From: Marinobacter daqiaonensis
GTDB lineage: Bacteria; Pseudomonadota; Gammaproteobacteria; Pseudomonadales; Oleiphilaceae
Assembly (NCBI RefSeq): GCF_900115285.1
Contig: NZ_FOYW01000003.1
Coordinates: 310,001-374,000 of the forward strand
Reading direction: 5' to 3'
DNA length: 64,000 nucleotides
Shown here: positions 1-11,269 of the stretch, in pieces
Numbering within the stretch: position 1 is the first letter of the stretch
How the letters are laid out: every line of letters begins with the position of its first letter
Made by a program: the position numbers and the translations under genes
The notes under the pieces: generated by a model
Told to the model about the DNA's origin: nothing
What the model saw: the letters and a program-made list of their open reading frames with translations, nothing else
Databases searched by the model: none

Positions 1-1035
<1,035 letters not shown>

Positions 1036-1108
1036 AAGAAGCCCTCCGCACGAGGCTTAACAGGATGTTTGATTTTTTGCGTTGGCCTGACTGCTTAAGC
1101 GTCCGGAA

Positions 1109-1489
<381 letters not shown>

Positions 1490-1561
1490 TTATGCGGTGT
1501 TACCGGGTTCGGGATGCTGCCACCTCGCACACCAATTGTGCGGATTGCGTGCAAGGTGCAA

Positions 1562-1578
1562 AGCATCGTGTGTGCCAA
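1562..1578 (-). promoter_or_regulatory. Sigma-54 promoter of glnK-amtB
   Basis: Read on the minus strand the sequence is TTGGCAC, then seven bases, then ATGCT, with GG and GC separated by exactly 10 bp as RpoN requires (-24 TGGCAC, -12 TGC). Transcription would start near 1551, giving a leader of about 100 nt before glnK. The two NtrC-like sites lie upstream at suitable distances. Confidence 0.8.
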
Positions 1579-1618
1579 CGCAAAAAAGTTATTAAATTAC
1601 AGTGAATTACAATATCCG

Positions 1619-1688
1619 TGAACCAAAATGGTTCTGCTGGGCGCGTCATTATAGCGCAGCAGCAATCATGACGAACCAAAATGGTGCA
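1619..1688 (-). promoter_or_regulatory. Tandem NtrC-type binding sites upstream of glnK
   Basis: Two near-palindromes fit the NtrC consensus TGCACC-N5-GGTGCA. One is at 1619-1635 (minus strand AGAACCATTTTGGTTCA) and the other at 1672-1688 (TGCACCATTTTGGTTCG). Their centres are 53 bp apart, five helical turns, and sit at about -76 and -129 from the predicted start. The rest of the 1448-1840 gap also holds the upstream region of ubiK; I see no further gene in it. Confidence 0.75.
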
Positions 1689-1840
1689 GCCTCGGGCCCT
1701 GGTGTAATGGAACCGGTGTTCGCCGACCAGACGCTGTCAGGGTCATAGTATGGCAGGGAGTAGGCTGTGTTACACTTTTTACAGATGGGCGCCAGGCGCC
1801 GATCACGTGTCCCACCAACTGAGACCCAGCGAGGCAATCA

Positions 1841-2110
1841 GTGAAAAGTCCTTACGACCTGCTTGGCCAGGTCCAGCAACAGATTGGCCAGTTTGTGCCA
1901 GACATGGCCCGGGCCGCCCGGGATGACGTCGAGAACCAGGCCCGGGCTACAGTATTGTCGGTGCTGGCGAAGCTGGAGCTGGTTACCCGGGAGGAGTTCG
2001 ATGCCCAGCAGGCCGTGCTTTTGCGCACCCGGGAAAAGCTGGAAACCCTCGAAAAGCGGGTCGCTGATCTGGAGCAGAAGCTGGCTGGCGACCAGAAGAA
2101 CGACCAGTAG
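1841..2110 (+). CDS. ubiK: UbiK/BMFP-family ubiquinone biosynthesis accessory factor
   Basis: Small coiled-coil protein of the YqiC/BMFP family, known in Escherichia coli as UbiK, which supports the aerobic ubiquinone (coenzyme Q) assembly complex at the membrane. The 89 aa have an amphipathic N-terminal half (LLGQVQQQIGQFVPDMARAA) and a C-terminal heptad-rich coiled coil (LLRTREKLETLEKRVADLEQ), as in the family. Translation begins at GTG with a GAGG element about 10 nt upstream. It is followed by the comM-like gene 80 bp downstream on the same strand, an arrangement also found in Pseudomonas. Confidence 0.85.
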   Translation: MKSPYDLLGQVQQQIGQFVPDMARAARDDVENQARATVLSVLAKLELVTREEFDAQQAVLLRTREKLETLEKRVADLEQKLAGDQKNDQ

Positions 2111-2190
2111 CTTTCATCACCAACTTCCGGCATGACGGTGGCACAGGCAGTACCACCACGGAACAGGAAACAACGTCAGGGAAGGCAGAC

Positions 2191-3729
2191 ATGCTCGCCA
2201 CCATTCACACCCGCGCGCGGCTTGGTGTCAGTGCACCGGCCGTGACCGTTGAAGTCCACCTTTCCAGTGGGCTTCCCTCCCTATCCATTGTAGGCCTGCC
2301 GGAAACGGCGGTCAGAGAGAGCAAGGACCGGGTCCGCAGTGCGCTCCTGAACGCCGGTTTCGAATTTCCGGCCCGTCGAATCACCATCAACCTGGCACCC
2401 GCGGATCTTCCCAAGGAGGGCGGACGTTTCGATCTGGCCATTGCCCTGGGCATTCTAGTGGCTTCCGAACAGCTGCCGGGGGAATCCCTGGCACAGCTGG
2501 AATGCCTGGGTGAGCTGGCCCTGGACGGGACCATGCGACCGGTTCGCGGTGTGCTGCCGGCGGTGATGGCGGCAAGGGACGCCGGACGGAGGATCCTGGT
2601 GCCGGCCAGTAATGGCGATGAGGCCTCCCTGGCCGGCGGTGAGGACGTGCTGGCAACGGATCATCTGCTGCGGGTATGCGGTCATCTGGCCGGTACCGAT
2701 ACCCTGTCGCCGCTGGTGCCGAGGGAGCTGAGCTACCGTCCCGGGGACGTTCCGGATCTGGCCGATGTGCGCGGTCAGCACGTGCCCAAACGGGCTCTGG
2801 AGATCGCTGCGGCGGGGGGCCATAATCTTCTGCTGTTCGGGCCGCCCGGAACCGGCAAGAGCATGCTGGCCAGTCGCCTGCCCGGCCTGTTGCCACCTTT
2901 GACCGACCAAGACGCCCTCGAAGTGGCCAGCGTTCATTCCGTGGCCGGGCTGCCGGTGCGCTCGGACTGCTGGCGTCAGCCGCCTTACCGGTCGCCCCAC
3001 CATACCGCCTCCGCCGTTGCCCTCGTGGGCGGCGGCAGCAGCCCGCGACCGGGTGAAATCTCCCTGGCCCACCGGGGAGTCCTGTTCCTCGATGAGCTGC
3101 CGGAATTCGACCGCAAGGTGCTGGAGGTGTTACGCGAGCCCATGGAATCCGGCGAGATCGTTATCTCCAGGGCCGCCAATCAGGTGACCTATCCTGCACG
3201 GTTTCAGGTTATTGCAGCCATGAATCCCTGCCCCTGTGGTTACCTCGGACATCCCACCATCGACTGTCAGTGCGCTCCGGCCCAGGTGACCCGCTACCAG
3301 TCGCGACTGTCCGGCCCCCTGCTTGACCGGTTTGACCTGCATGTGGAGGTTCCCGTGCAGGGCGGGGATGTGCTGATGCAAACCGCCGACAGGGCGGAAT
3401 CGAGCGCTGAGGTCCGGCGACGGGTGGAGCGGGCCCGGGTCCTGGGGGTTGAGCGGGGAAGGGTGAACGCGGGCCTGGCCGGCAGTGCCCTTGATGAGCA
3501 CTGCCGGGTAGATGAAGAGAGCACTGCCATGCTGTCGAGGGCCATGGACCGGCTGGGACTCTCGGCACGGGCGCTGCACCGTATCCTGCGAGTGGCCCGC
3601 ACCATTGCGGACCTGGCCGAGGATCCACGGATCCGCCAGTCTCATCTGGTGGAAGCACTGGGTTACCGCAAGCTCGATCGACGACCTTCAAGGAGCGGCA
3701 CGAACGCGCCGGTGTCTGTTAAACTGTAG
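2191..3729 (+). CDS. comM: YifB/ComM-family Mg-chelatase-like AAA+ ATPase
   Basis: AAA+ ATPase of the ComM family. Studied members are hexameric helicases that promote branch migration during natural transformation; whether this organism is transformable cannot be told here. The 512 aa show an N-terminal ChlI-type domain (residues 1-170, with [20 protein letters not shown]), a Walker A GPPGTGKS, Walker [10 protein letters not shown], a Cys-rich loop [15 protein letters not shown], and a C-terminal Mg-chelatase domain with [10 protein letters not shown]. Start ATG has a strong AGGGAAGG upstream. Downstream trmB follows after 49 bp. Confidence 0.92.
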   Translation: MLATIHTRARLGVSAPAVTVEVHLSSGLPSLSIVGLPETAVRESKDRVRSALLNAGFEFPARRITINLAPADLPKEGGRFDLAIALGILVASEQLPGESLAQLECLGELALDGTMRPVRGVLPAVMAARDAGRRILVPASNGDEASLAGGEDVLATDHLLRVCGHLAGTDTLSPLVPRELSYRPGDVPDLADVRGQHVPKRALEIAAAGGHNLLLFGPPGTGKSMLASRLPGLLPPLTDQDALEVASVHSVAGLPVRSDCWRQPPYRSPHHTASAVALVGGGSSPRPGEISLAHRGVLFLDELPEFDRKVLEVLREPMESGEIVISRAANQVTYPARFQVIAAMNPCPCGYLGHPTIDCQCAPAQVTRYQSRLSGPLLDRFDLHVEVPVQGGDVLMQTADRAESSAEVRRRVERARVLGVERGRVNAGLAGSALDEHCRVDEESTAMLSRAMDRLGLSARALHRILRVARTIADLAEDPRIRQSHLVEALGYRKLDRRPSRSGTNAPVSVKL

Positions 3730-3778
3730 GTATTTCACGATCATGAGCAGGCGCAGGCCTGTCTACAGAGGTAACGAG

Positions 3779-4504
3779 ATGACCGACTTCGACAAGACGC
3801 TGGAGACCGGGGACGACACAAAGATTACCACCCGCCGCGGAGTGCGCAGTTTCGTGATTCGTCAGGGCCGCATGACCGATGGCCAGAAGAAGGCTTACGA
3901 ACGCGGCTGGTCCCGGTACGGGCTGAGCCGCGAGCAGGGTGTCATCGATCCCCGGGAAGTCTTCGGCCGGGAGGCCTGGCTGAACCTCGAGATCGGGTTT
4001 GGCATGGGCAAGTCCCTGGCGGACATGGCAGAAGCGAGGCCGGAGCAGGATTTTATCGGGGTGGAAGTACACCAGCCCGGCGTCGGTGCCCTGTTGAAGG
4101 AAATCGAGGAAAGACAGCTGGAGAACATCCGGATTTACTCGATCGATGCCAACGATGTCATTGACCTGTGCCTGCCGGATGCCAGCCTGGATCGGGTGCT
4201 GATCTTCTTTCCCGACCCGTGGCCCAAGAAAAAGCACCATAAGCGCCGGTTGATCCAGCATGACTTTATCCAGCGAATTCGCCACAAGCTGCGGGTGGGC
4301 GGTATCCTGCACATGGCAACGGACTGGGAGAATTACGCGGAACACATGCTGGAAGTGATGGCTGAGTCCGAAGGTTTCGTCAACAGCCGGGAGGAAGGAG
4401 GCTATTCACCCCGGCCCGAGGACCGCCCTGTCACCAAATTCGAGAAGCGCGGTGAGAACCTGGGACACGGGGTCTGGGACCTGGTGTTCCGTCGCACGAA
4501 CTGA
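3779..4504 (+). CDS. trmB: tRNA (guanine-N7)-methyltransferase
   Basis: SAM-dependent enzyme that makes m7G46 in the variable loop of tRNAs. It has the SAM-binding loop [15 protein letters not shown] and the TrmB signature [16 protein letters not shown], followed by the C-terminal motif [19 protein letters not shown]. The start at 3779 gives 241 aa and has an AGAGGTAA element 8 nt upstream; an ATG at 3743 would add 12 residues ([12 protein letters not shown]) and is less likely. Its stop codon is directly adjacent to the stop of the convergent membrane-protein gene. Confidence 0.95.
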   Translation: MTDFDKTLETGDDTKITTRRGVRSFVIRQGRMTDGQKKAYERGWSRYGLSREQGVIDPREVFGREAWLNLEIGFGMGKSLADMAEARPEQDFIGVEVHQPGVGALLKEIEERQLENIRIYSIDANDVIDLCLPDASLDRVLIFFPDPWPKKKHHKRRLIQHDFIQRIRHKLRVGGILHMATDWENYAEHMLEVMAESEGFVNSREEGGYSPRPEDRPVTKFEKRGENLGHGVWDLVFRRTN

Positions 4505-5041
4505 TCAGGCCTCGGAATGGTGCATCGGGTGGCGTCGGGCCGCCCGAATGACGATCAGTCCGGCGATTCCCAACAGCAGCGTGGTGTAGCTGACCAGGGC
4601 CAGCAGGGTGGCGCTCAGGCTGAGGCGGTCGGAAGGGGCCTCCAGGTTTCCCAGCAGTATGATGTTCTCCACAATGTGGGCAAGGCCTGCCGTCACGAAC
4701 AGGGCCCGGACCCAGCGGCCGGTTTTCCGTTCGCGAATGCCTGGCCGGTCCCGCAGCAGATGCCGGGTGAGCATCAGTAGAAAGAGAGTATAGACCGCCG
4801 CAAACAGAAAACCGCTCCACAGTGATGCATAGGCGTACCACAGTCCGGGGCGGGTCCAGCTCTGGAGGATTGCAGCGGCGCTCTCCCCGGTGGTGGCCAG
4901 TTGGAAGCTGAGCATGCCCTGGGGCGCAATGGGTGTCTGCAGGGGTTGGTTGAGGCCGAGCTGGACCGCCAATAACGCGGCGGCGGTGCCTCCAAGCAAG
5001 CCAATGTTGGCCGGAACGGCCTTCCTGATAACGTCGTTCAT
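4505..5041 (-). CDS. Uncharacterised four-helix membrane protein
   Basis: A 178-aa protein I do not recognise. It has four clear hydrophobic segments at about residues 10-28, 66-92, 110-135 and 142-165, and a short basic C-terminus (IRAARRHPMHHSEA). No enzymatic motif is visible. The start overlaps the hemW stop by 4 nt (ATGA), so it is translationally coupled to hemW and is the last gene of the long minus-strand series that begins with yggS. No functional link to heme chaperone activity is evident. Confidence 0.75.
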   Translation of the reverse strand: MNDVIRKAVPANIGLLGGTAAALLAVQLGLNQPLQTPIAPQGMLSFQLATTGESAAAILQSWTRPGLWYAYASLWSGFLFAAVYTLFLLMLTRHLLRDRPGIRERKTGRWVRALFVTAGLAHIVENIILLGNLEAPSDRLSLSATLLALVSYTTLLLGIAGLIVIRAARRHPMHHSEA

Positions 5042-6186
5042 GACAGAAACCGCTCCAGCACACTGTTCAGGTACCGTTGGCCCAGTGGCGTTGCCTGCAA
5101 TCGCCCGGGCTCCAGCAGACCCTCTTTCCTTAATCCCTCAAGTATTGCAGCAATGGATGTCAGAGGTAAACCCGTGCGGGCCTCGAACATCGATTCTTCG
5201 ACGCCCCTTTTCAGCCGCAGGGCGTTCATCATGAATTCCAGACCCCGCTCCTCCCGCTCAATGGGCTGGGTGCCGGCGGTCCGGCTGCCAATGCGTTTCA
5301 GGTAGGCGTCAGGCTGGCGGGTTTTCCAGTAACGCAGAATGTCGCCGTTTGCCAGGGACGCCTTGCCATGACCGCCGGCACCTATGGCCAGGTAGTCACC
5401 AAAGGTCCAGTAGTTGAGGTTGTGGCGGGACTCCATGCCCGGCCGGCTCCAGGCGGAAATCTCGTAAGCACTGAAGCCGGCGCTGTTAAGGGTATCGCTG
5501 CCTGCCTGCCAGATGTCCCACAGGGCCTCGTCCTCCGGCAACTCCGGTGGTCGGCTGTAGAACTCGGTATTGGGTTCCAGGGTAAGCTGGTACCAGGACA
5601 AGTGGGGTGTACGCCACGTTATCGCCGCCTGGAGATCCGCTATCGCCTGATCCGTAGTCTGCCCTGGCAGCCCGTGCATAAGGTCCAGGTTGAGATTGTC
5701 GAAACCGGCATGGTAGGCCGCCTCGATGGCCCGGTGGGCGTCCTGCTCGTTGTGAATGCGCCCGAGGCGGGCCAGTTGCGCCGGATCGAAACTCTGGATG
5801 CCGAGGGACAGCCGATTGATACCGGCCTCCCGGTAACCGGAAAAACGGCCCTGCTCGATGGTTCCCGGGTTGGCTTCAAGGGTGATTTCAGCCCCTGCGG
5901 TGAAACCCAGCCGCTGCTCCAGGCGCCGGAACAGCTGCTGGTAAAAGCCTGCCGACATCAGCGACGGGGTGCCACCGCCGATAAAGACACTGGTGACGGG
6001 CCGCTCACGAACCAGGTCCAGGTCGTGGTCCAGGTCCTCAAGCAGGGCGTCCAGATACGCCTTTTCCGGTAGATCGCCCTGAAAGGTGTGGGAGTTGAAA
6101 TCGCAGTAGGGACACTTGCGCACGCACCAGGGTACGTGAATGTAGAGGCCCAGAGGGGGGCGGGGCGTGTCCACGGGAACTCTCAC
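5038..6186 (-). CDS. hemW: Radical SAM heme chaperone HemW
   Basis: Cytoplasmic radical-SAM protein of the HemN-like family. HemW binds heme and delivers it to respiratory enzymes rather than acting as a coproporphyrinogen dehydrogenase. The cluster motif is CVRKCPYC (CX3CX2C) near residue 21, followed by GGGTPSL and the SAM-binding segments, with a HemN C-terminal domain. Length of 382 aa fits HemW rather than the longer HemN. The GTG start overlaps the rdgB stop (GTGA), and a GTG four codons later is an alternative. Confidence 0.92.
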   Translation of the reverse strand: MRVPVDTPRPPLGLYIHVPWCVRKCPYCDFNSHTFQGDLPEKAYLDALLEDLDHDLDLVRERPVTSVFIGGGTPSLMSAGFYQQLFRRLEQRLGFTAGAEITLEANPGTIEQGRFSGYREAGINRLSLGIQSFDPAQLARLGRIHNEQDAHRAIEAAYHAGFDNLNLDLMHGLPGQTTDQAIADLQAAITWRTPHLSWYQLTLEPNTEFYSRPPELPEDEALWDIWQAGSDTLNSAGFSAYEISAWSRPGMESRHNLNYWTFGDYLAIGAGGHGKASLANGDILRYWKTRQPDAYLKRIGSRTAGTQPIEREERGLEFMMNALRLKRGVEESMFEARTGLPLTSIAAILEGLRKEGLLEPGRLQATPLGQRYLNSVLERFLS

Positions 6187-6794
6187 CCACTCCCCGGCGC
6201 AGAGGAGCGGAGCTGTTCCAGCAACAGTCGCAGGGCGCGGCCCCGGTGACTGACGCCGGCTTTCTCTTGCCGGGACAGCTGGGCGGCACTGAGGCCGAAT
6301 TCCGGTGCCAGAAACACCGGATCGTAGCCGAAACCGCCTTCACCCCGGGGCTCGCGAAGTATCCGCCCTGGCCAGCGGCCATGGCAGATCACGGGCGTCG
6401 GGTCATCGGCGTGGCGCAAGTAGACCAGAACGCAGTGAAACTGGGCGCTGCGTTGCTCGTCGGGCACATTTTCCAGGGCTTTGAGAAGAGCGCTTACGTT
6501 GTCTGCATCCGATGCGCCTTCACCGGCATAGCGGGCTGAACGAACGCCGGGAGCGCCCCCAAGGGCATCCACGGCTATACCCGAATCATCCGCGAGGGCT
6601 GCCATTCCGGTCTGGCGGGAGGCATGGCGGGCCTTGAGGATGGCGTTCTCGACAAACGTGACCGCTGGCTCCTCCGCCTCGCTCACGCCCAGTTCGCCCT
6701 GGGCCACGGGTTCCAGTCCGAACGGCGTCAGAAGTTCCGTCAACTCCTTCAGTTTGCCCTGGTTGTTGCTGGCCAGGACCAGTCGTTCAGGCAC
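6183..6794 (-). CDS. rdgB: dITP/XTP pyrophosphatase (RdgB/HAM1)
   Basis: House-cleaning nucleotidase that hydrolyses dITP, ITP and XTP to monophosphates, preventing their incorporation into nucleic acid. The 203-aa sequence starts with the family substrate loop [16 protein letters not shown], has [19 protein letters not shown] with the catalytic acidic residue, and ends with [13 protein letters not shown] and SHRGRAL. The start codon is GTG. It lies 14 bp downstream of the DUF4426 gene and overlaps hemW by 4 nt. Confidence 0.95.
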   Translation of the reverse strand: MPERLVLASNNQGKLKELTELLTPFGLEPVAQGELGVSEAEEPAVTFVENAILKARHASRQTGMAALADDSGIAVDALGGAPGVRSARYAGEGASDADNVSALLKALENVPDEQRSAQFHCVLVYLRHADDPTPVICHGRWPGRILREPRGEGGFGYDPVFLAPEFGLSAAQLSRQEKAGVSHRGRALRLLLEQLRSSAPGSG

Positions 6795-6808
6795 GGGGCT
6801 GCGTCCGG

Positions 6809-7258
6809 TCAGTCATTGAACAGTTCCTGTGAAAAGCGAACATTCAGGTCCTGGTTGTGTCCGGTGGGGCGGGCGGTGATCTCGAAAACCATCGTTTCAC
6901 CGGCACTGTACTGGTACTGAGCCAGGAAATAGACATCATCCCCCTCCTGTACTCGCCTGAAAGCCAGATAGGTGGGCTGCTGTAAAGAGTTGAGGGCCTT
7001 GCCCTCCACCTGCCCCGGAACCGTCCTGAGACCGCTTTCCTCAGTCTCCTCCATAATGGCGATGTTGACGATGCCGAGGCCGCGGCTGCGCTTCAGATTG
7101 TTGGCCTTGGCCACTTCCGGGGTCAGGAAGGTGCTGGGAAACACGTTGTAGTGAACCTGGTAGTCGCCGAAGTCGACGCTTTTGTTATCCGCCAGGGCGG
7201 GTGTGGCCAGCCAGGCGGCTGCCAGTAGCAGGACGGAAAATAGAGATGCTCGCTTCAT
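6809..7258 (-). CDS. DUF4426 exported protein
   Basis: A 149-aa protein with a Sec signal peptide ([23 protein letters not shown], cleavage after ALA near residue 23), so periplasmic. The rest matches the DUF4426 family as I know it from the same position after metW in Pseudomonas: [18 protein letters not shown], then a beta-rich body ending in [10 protein letters not shown]. The function of the family is unknown. It begins one base before the metW stop codon region, with no spacer, so it is cotranscribed with metXW. Confidence 0.85.
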   Translation of the reverse strand: MKRASLFSVLLLAAAWLATPALADNKSVDFGDYQVHYNVFPSTFLTPEVAKANNLKRSRGLGIVNIAIMEETEESGLRTVPGQVEGKALNSLQQPTYLAFRRVQEGDDVYFLAQYQYSAGETMVFEITARPTGHNQDLNVRFSQELFND

Positions 7259-7259
7259 G

Positions 7260-7859
7260 TCAGTCTCCCCTGGTAATACGATAGATGGCGATCTGACCCA
7301 GCATGTTGGGCCAGAGCCGGCTCAGCCATCGGTCCTGGTGTTCGCCGTCCACCACCATGCGATTACAGATCCGGAAATTCTTCTGGTGACACAGTGCTTC
7401 GAAATCCCTGAATGTGCACAGGTGAATGTTAGGCGTGTTGTACCATTTATGGGGCAGGGTTTCCGACTCGGGCATCCTCCCCTGCCACATCAGGTACCAG
7501 CGTAGTCGCCAGTATGCGAAGTTGGGAAAGGTGACGATGCCCTCCCGTCCCAGTCGCATCATTTCATCCAGCACGATATCCGGGCGTCTGACGGCCTGCA
7601 GGGCCTGGGTCATCAATACTGTGTCAAAGCTGTCATCATCAAAGTTTGAAAGTCCCTGGGTGTCAAGATTCTGCTCGATAACGGCCACGCCCTTGGTCAT
7701 GCACTCGGTGATATGATCCGGGTTGATTTCCAGGCCGTAGCCGGTGATTTGCCGCTCCCTCTGGAGATAGTCCAGCAGGGTGCCGTCACCGCAGCCAAGA
7801 TCCAGGACATGGCCGCCCGGAGCAATCCACTGCTGGATGATTTCGAGGTCTGCTCTCAT
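7260..7859 (-). CDS. metW: Methionine biosynthesis protein MetW
   Basis: Class I SAM-dependent methyltransferase-fold protein that works with MetX in the homoserine acylation step of methionine synthesis. The glycine-rich SAM loop is [15 protein letters not shown] near residue 17, followed by the family motif [12 protein letters not shown] and [13 protein letters not shown]. Length 199 aa is typical. Its ATG overlaps the metX stop by 4 nt, the invariant metX-metW arrangement. Confidence 0.95.
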   Translation of the reverse strand: MRADLEIIQQWIAPGGHVLDLGCGDGTLLDYLQRERQITGYGLEINPDHITECMTKGVAVIEQNLDTQGLSNFDDDSFDTVLMTQALQAVRRPDIVLDEMMRLGREGIVTFPNFAYWRLRWYLMWQGRMPESETLPHKWYNTPNIHLCTFRDFEALCHQKNFRICNRMVVDGEHQDRWLSRLWPNMLGQIAIYRITRGD

Positions 7860-9004
7860 GCTCCCACCTCCCGCGCGACCCTGCCCATATAGGCCGAAAA
7901 CACCGCGCTGTACCGGGGCGTCGGGATCAGGAAGGCATCGTGGCCCCAGGGCGCGTCGATCTCCGCGTAGCTGACCTTGCGCCGGGCCGCCATCATGGCG
8001 TTGACCAGTTCCTCCGAACGGGCGGGGGTAAAGCGCCAGTCGGTGCTGAAGGAAACCACCAGGAATTCGCAGTGGGCCTTTTCAAGGGCTTTTACCAGAT
8101 CGTTACCGGACTCGTAGGCCGGGTCGAAGTAGTCCAGCGCGCGCGTCATGAGCAGGTAGGTATTGGCGTCAAAGGTTTCGGAAAAGCGTTCACCCTGATA
8201 GCGCAGATAGCTTTCCACCTGGAATTCGGCATCGTAGCCGAACTGGTAGGCCTGATCCCGAAGTTCCCGGCCAAATTTCTCGCCCATGGAGGCATCCGAA
8301 AGATAGGTGATGTGTCCCACCATCCGGGCCAGCATGAGGCCGCTTCTGGGCACGGTGTTATGCTCGTAATAGCGGCCCTGGTGAAAATCGATGTCGGAAG
8401 TGATGGCGCGTCGTGCCACCTCGTTGAAGGCAATGTTCTGGGCGGTCAGGCGGGGGGTGGAGGCGATCACCACCGCATGCCTGATTCGGTCGGGATAGCT
8501 GATGCTCCACTGAAGTGCCTGCATGCCTCCCAGGGAACCGCCCACCACGGCAGCCCAGCGCTCGATACCCAGTCGGTTGGCCAGCGCGGCCTGGCTGTTG
8601 ACCCAGTCCAGTACCGTGACAACCGGGAAGTCAGGGCCATATAGTTCGCCGGTTTCAGGATTCAGAGTGTTGGGTCCGGTGCTGCCGTGGCAGCCTCCCA
8701 GGTTGTTGAGGCTGACCACAAAAAAACGGTTGGTGTCGATGGGCTTGCCGGGGCCGATGCAGGTATCCCACCAGCCCGGCTTGCGGTCTTCCATGGTGTG
8801 GTACCCTGCGGCATGGTGGTGGCCGCTGAGGGCATGACAGATGAGCACCGCGTTGGTGCGGTCGCTGTTGAGGGTGCCATAGGTTTCCACCACCAGGTCC
8901 CAGCTGTTCAGGGTCTGGCCGCACGCGAGCGCCAACGGCTCGTCAAAGTGCAGGGTTTCCGGGGTAACCAGGCCCACTGAGTCCGAAGGAAGGGTGTCGG
9001 GCAT
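7856..9004 (-). CDS. metX: Homoserine O-acyltransferase MetX
   Basis: Alpha/beta-hydrolase-fold enzyme that acylates the hydroxyl of homoserine, the first committed step of methionine synthesis. The 382-aa sequence shows the nucleophile elbow [12 protein letters not shown], a catalytic Asp in [14 protein letters not shown] and a catalytic His in WGHDAFLIP. Pseudomonas-type MetX proteins paired with MetW often use succinyl-CoA, so the acyl donor is left open. It is translationally coupled to metW. The 113 bp between it and the dynamin-like gene may hold its own promoter; no methionine riboswitch is recognisable there. Confidence 0.94.
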   Translation of the reverse strand: MPDTLPSDSVGLVTPETLHFDEPLALACGQTLNSWDLVVETYGTLNSDRTNAVLICHALSGHHHAAGYHTMEDRKPGWWDTCIGPGKPIDTNRFFVVSLNNLGGCHGSTGPNTLNPETGELYGPDFPVVTVLDWVNSQAALANRLGIERWAAVVGGSLGGMQALQWSISYPDRIRHAVVIASTPRLTAQNIAFNEVARRAITSDIDFHQGRYYEHNTVPRSGLMLARMVGHITYLSDASMGEKFGRELRDQAYQFGYDAEFQVESYLRYQGERFSETFDANTYLLMTRALDYFDPAYESGNDLVKALEKAHCEFLVVSFSTDWRFTPARSEELVNAMMAARRKVSYAEIDAPWGHDAFLIPTPRYSAVFSAYMGRVAREVGA

Positions 9005-9117
9005 TGACGCGGCAAAATCCTTGAGTGGTCATCATCATGCGTGTCACCAGCGCCCGTCGAGCGCTGGTACAAACCCAGCAGTTTAAAGGCGGCCTCGGGC
9101 CGCTGCAACCGCGTCGT

Positions 9118-11082
9118 TCAGGCGATGCCGGAAATGTTCACCACTTTCTGCTGGCTCAGGGTCGGAGCGGGCCTGCGGATCTGCCGCTGCATGGTGTCCG
9201 CCAGTTCCAGCTGGCGGCGCAGGTCGCTGATGGTGTTGATCAGGCGCTCTTTCTCGACCTTGGAGTCTCGATCGTTGCGAACCATGTCGCGGATACGCCG
9301 TACCTGGTGCTCCAGCAGCTGTTTCTGCTCCATGGAGTACTGCATGATGGGTAGCAGGGCCTCACCGGGCCAGCGCTCCACGTCCCGGCGCACCCGCTCG
9401 TGAAGCGTCCGGGCCTCGGTGACCATGACCTGGAAGAAACGGCGGATCAGCTGATTCTGTTCCCGGAGCAGGTTGCCGGGAGCCCGACGGAAGCGGGTGG
9501 CCCGTTTCCTCAGTTCCCGCACCGCGATCACGTGGCGTCCGGCCCGAAGGGGGATGGGCTCCAGGTGCCGGGCCCGGGTGTCCTGGTTATAGCGCCGGTA
9601 GATCGCTTCCACCATGCGTTCGGCGAGTCTGCCCTCGGCCAGCAGGTTCTGAAGGTCGCTTTCCAGCAACTCGAAGAAATGGTCCATGGCCTTGCTCATG
9701 CCAGCGGAAGTCCAGCTCTTCGCCATCATCTGGCGGACGGTTTCGGCATGGGTCTCGAAGCGGGCTTCGCTCACCATGTCCGTCAGGATGTCGCCCTGGG
9801 ACTGCATGAGACGTCGGCTTGATCGCAGAGTGATGAGCTTGCGATAGTAGAAGTCGTAGTCATTCTGGGCCCGGTCCGCAAGCCGCCTCAGGGCCTCACG
9901 GTCAACAGAGGTGCCTGTTCGTGCCCCCAGTTCCTCCTCCAGGTTCTCAAGGCGTGCCTGCATGGCAGCCTGGCTGTTCTGAAGCATGCCCAGAAGATCG
10001 TTGATCAGGCTCTGGGTAATCAGCTCCTCTTTGTGCTTGAGGATGCGTCCCACCAGGAGCCTTTCCAGATTGGGCAGTTCGCTGCGGGTCAGCAGTGCAT
10101 CGTTGCCCTTCGCCTTGGCGGTAAGCCCCTGCTTGGCGGAGACCGGAATGACATCCTCGTCTTTGAGGCCCAGCTGGTTGGCGGTGTAGTGACAGACCCG
10201 GTCGATACTGTTCCGGACCTCCTCCGGCGCGCGGAGTTCGTCCCACAAGGTGTCGATCTTGTTGAGCACCGCGAAGCGGCCGGCGCGGTGATCCGCGTCG
10301 TCGGTATCAATGTGCTCTTTCCAGATGGTCATATCGCTGGCGGTCACGCCGGTGTCCGCGCTCAGCAGGAACAGGATGGCGTGGGCCGCCGGCAGCAGGC
10401 TGACGGTGAGTTCCGGCTCCGAGCCCAGGGCGTTCAGGCCGGGCGTGTCGAGGATCCGCAGACCCCGTTCGAACAGCGGGTGGCGAATGCTGATGCGGGC
10501 ACTGCGCCAGGACGGGATCAGGACCTGGCCGGGGTTGTCGCGGTCCGCCTCCAGCATGCTCTCGCTGAAGCCCAGTTTGCGGGCCTGCTGGTGACTGACA
10601 CTGCGGACCCTGGCCACTTCCGCCAGCACGGCGCGCATGGCGTCGGGATCCTTTTCGTCCAGTTCATAGCGGATCCACAGCTCCGGGCGCTTGCGCAGCT
10701 GCTGCAGGGAGAGGTCTCCCTCGCGGGTATCGATGGGCAGCAGCTGCAGGTAGTTGCTGCCGGAGGTCCGGTCGAAGTAGAGCTCGGTGGGGCACATTGT
10801 GGTGCGCCCGGCTTCGGAGGGCAGCAGGCGTTGGCCGTACTCGGAAAAGAACAGGGCGTTGATCAGTTCGGTCTTGCCCCGGGAGTACTCACCCACGAAG
10901 GCAATGGTGAGCTCATCGTCGATCAGAAGTTCAACGCCGCGGCGAATACGCTCACTGACATCGTCGGAGTACAGGTCGTTGTCCTGCAGCCAGAGCCGGT
11001 AACGGCTGATCTGCCGGATGAGTTCCTTCTTCCACTGATGGTAGGCTTCAACCTGGTGCGCCAGGATCGCTGGTCCGTTCAT
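9118..11082 (-). CDS. Dynamin-like large GTPase
   Basis: Predicted membrane-remodelling or membrane-stress GTPase of the bacterial dynamin family. Motifs in order: G1 GEYSRGKTELINAL, a G2 region TTMCPTELYF, G3 DTPGLNALGSE, and G4 NKIDTLWDE. A long helical C-terminal stalk with coiled-coil character follows (for example EQKQLLEHQVRRIRDMVRND). I chose the ATG at 11082 (654 aa); a GTG at 11145 would add 21 basic residues. It sits between yggT and metX, where Pseudomonas has different content. No partner dynamin gene is adjacent. Function is inferred from the fold only. Confidence 0.85.
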   Translation of the reverse strand: MNGPAILAHQVEAYHQWKKELIRQISRYRLWLQDNDLYSDDVSERIRRGVELLIDDELTIAFVGEYSRGKTELINALFFSEYGQRLLPSEAGRTTMCPTELYFDRTSGSNYLQLLPIDTREGDLSLQQLRKRPELWIRYELDEKDPDAMRAVLAEVARVRSVSHQQARKLGFSESMLEADRDNPGQVLIPSWRSARISIRHPLFERGLRILDTPGLNALGSEPELTVSLLPAAHAILFLLSADTGVTASDMTIWKEHIDTDDADHRAGRFAVLNKIDTLWDELRAPEEVRNSIDRVCHYTANQLGLKDEDVIPVSAKQGLTAKAKGNDALLTRSELPNLERLLVGRILKHKEELITQSLINDLLGMLQNSQAAMQARLENLEEELGARTGTSVDREALRRLADRAQNDYDFYYRKLITLRSSRRLMQSQGDILTDMVSEARFETHAETVRQMMAKSWTSAGMSKAMDHFFELLESDLQNLLAEGRLAERMVEAIYRRYNQDTRARHLEPIPLRAGRHVIAVRELRKRATRFRRAPGNLLREQNQLIRRFFQVMVTEARTLHERVRRDVERWPGEALLPIMQYSMEQKQLLEHQVRRIRDMVRNDRDSKVEKERLINTISDLRRQLELADTMQRQIRRPAPTLSQQKVVNISGIA

Positions 11083-11269
11083 TGTGCTGGCCCTGTCAGC
11101 TCGGCGGGCGTGTCTGAAACGCCGTCGGATGAAATTCCGGGGCACGGGGCCCTAGATTACAATTTAACAAGGTAAGGGTATGTCGGTTCTGTTGTCAGGT
11201 CTGTTAAGCGAGTCACAACAGTGCCAGAACGGAGCCAGGGCGGCCCGTTCCGGCTGGCCGGTCAGTGGC

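Noticed and set aside
1527..1541. GCACA-N5-TGTGC palindrome as a third NtrC site for glnK
   Set aside because: It lies downstream of the predicted start in the leader and its core differs from the two upstream sites; probably chance.
9005..9117. SAM riboswitch upstream of metX
   Set aside because: Only 113 bp, with no conserved junction motif or anti-terminator arrangement recognisable.
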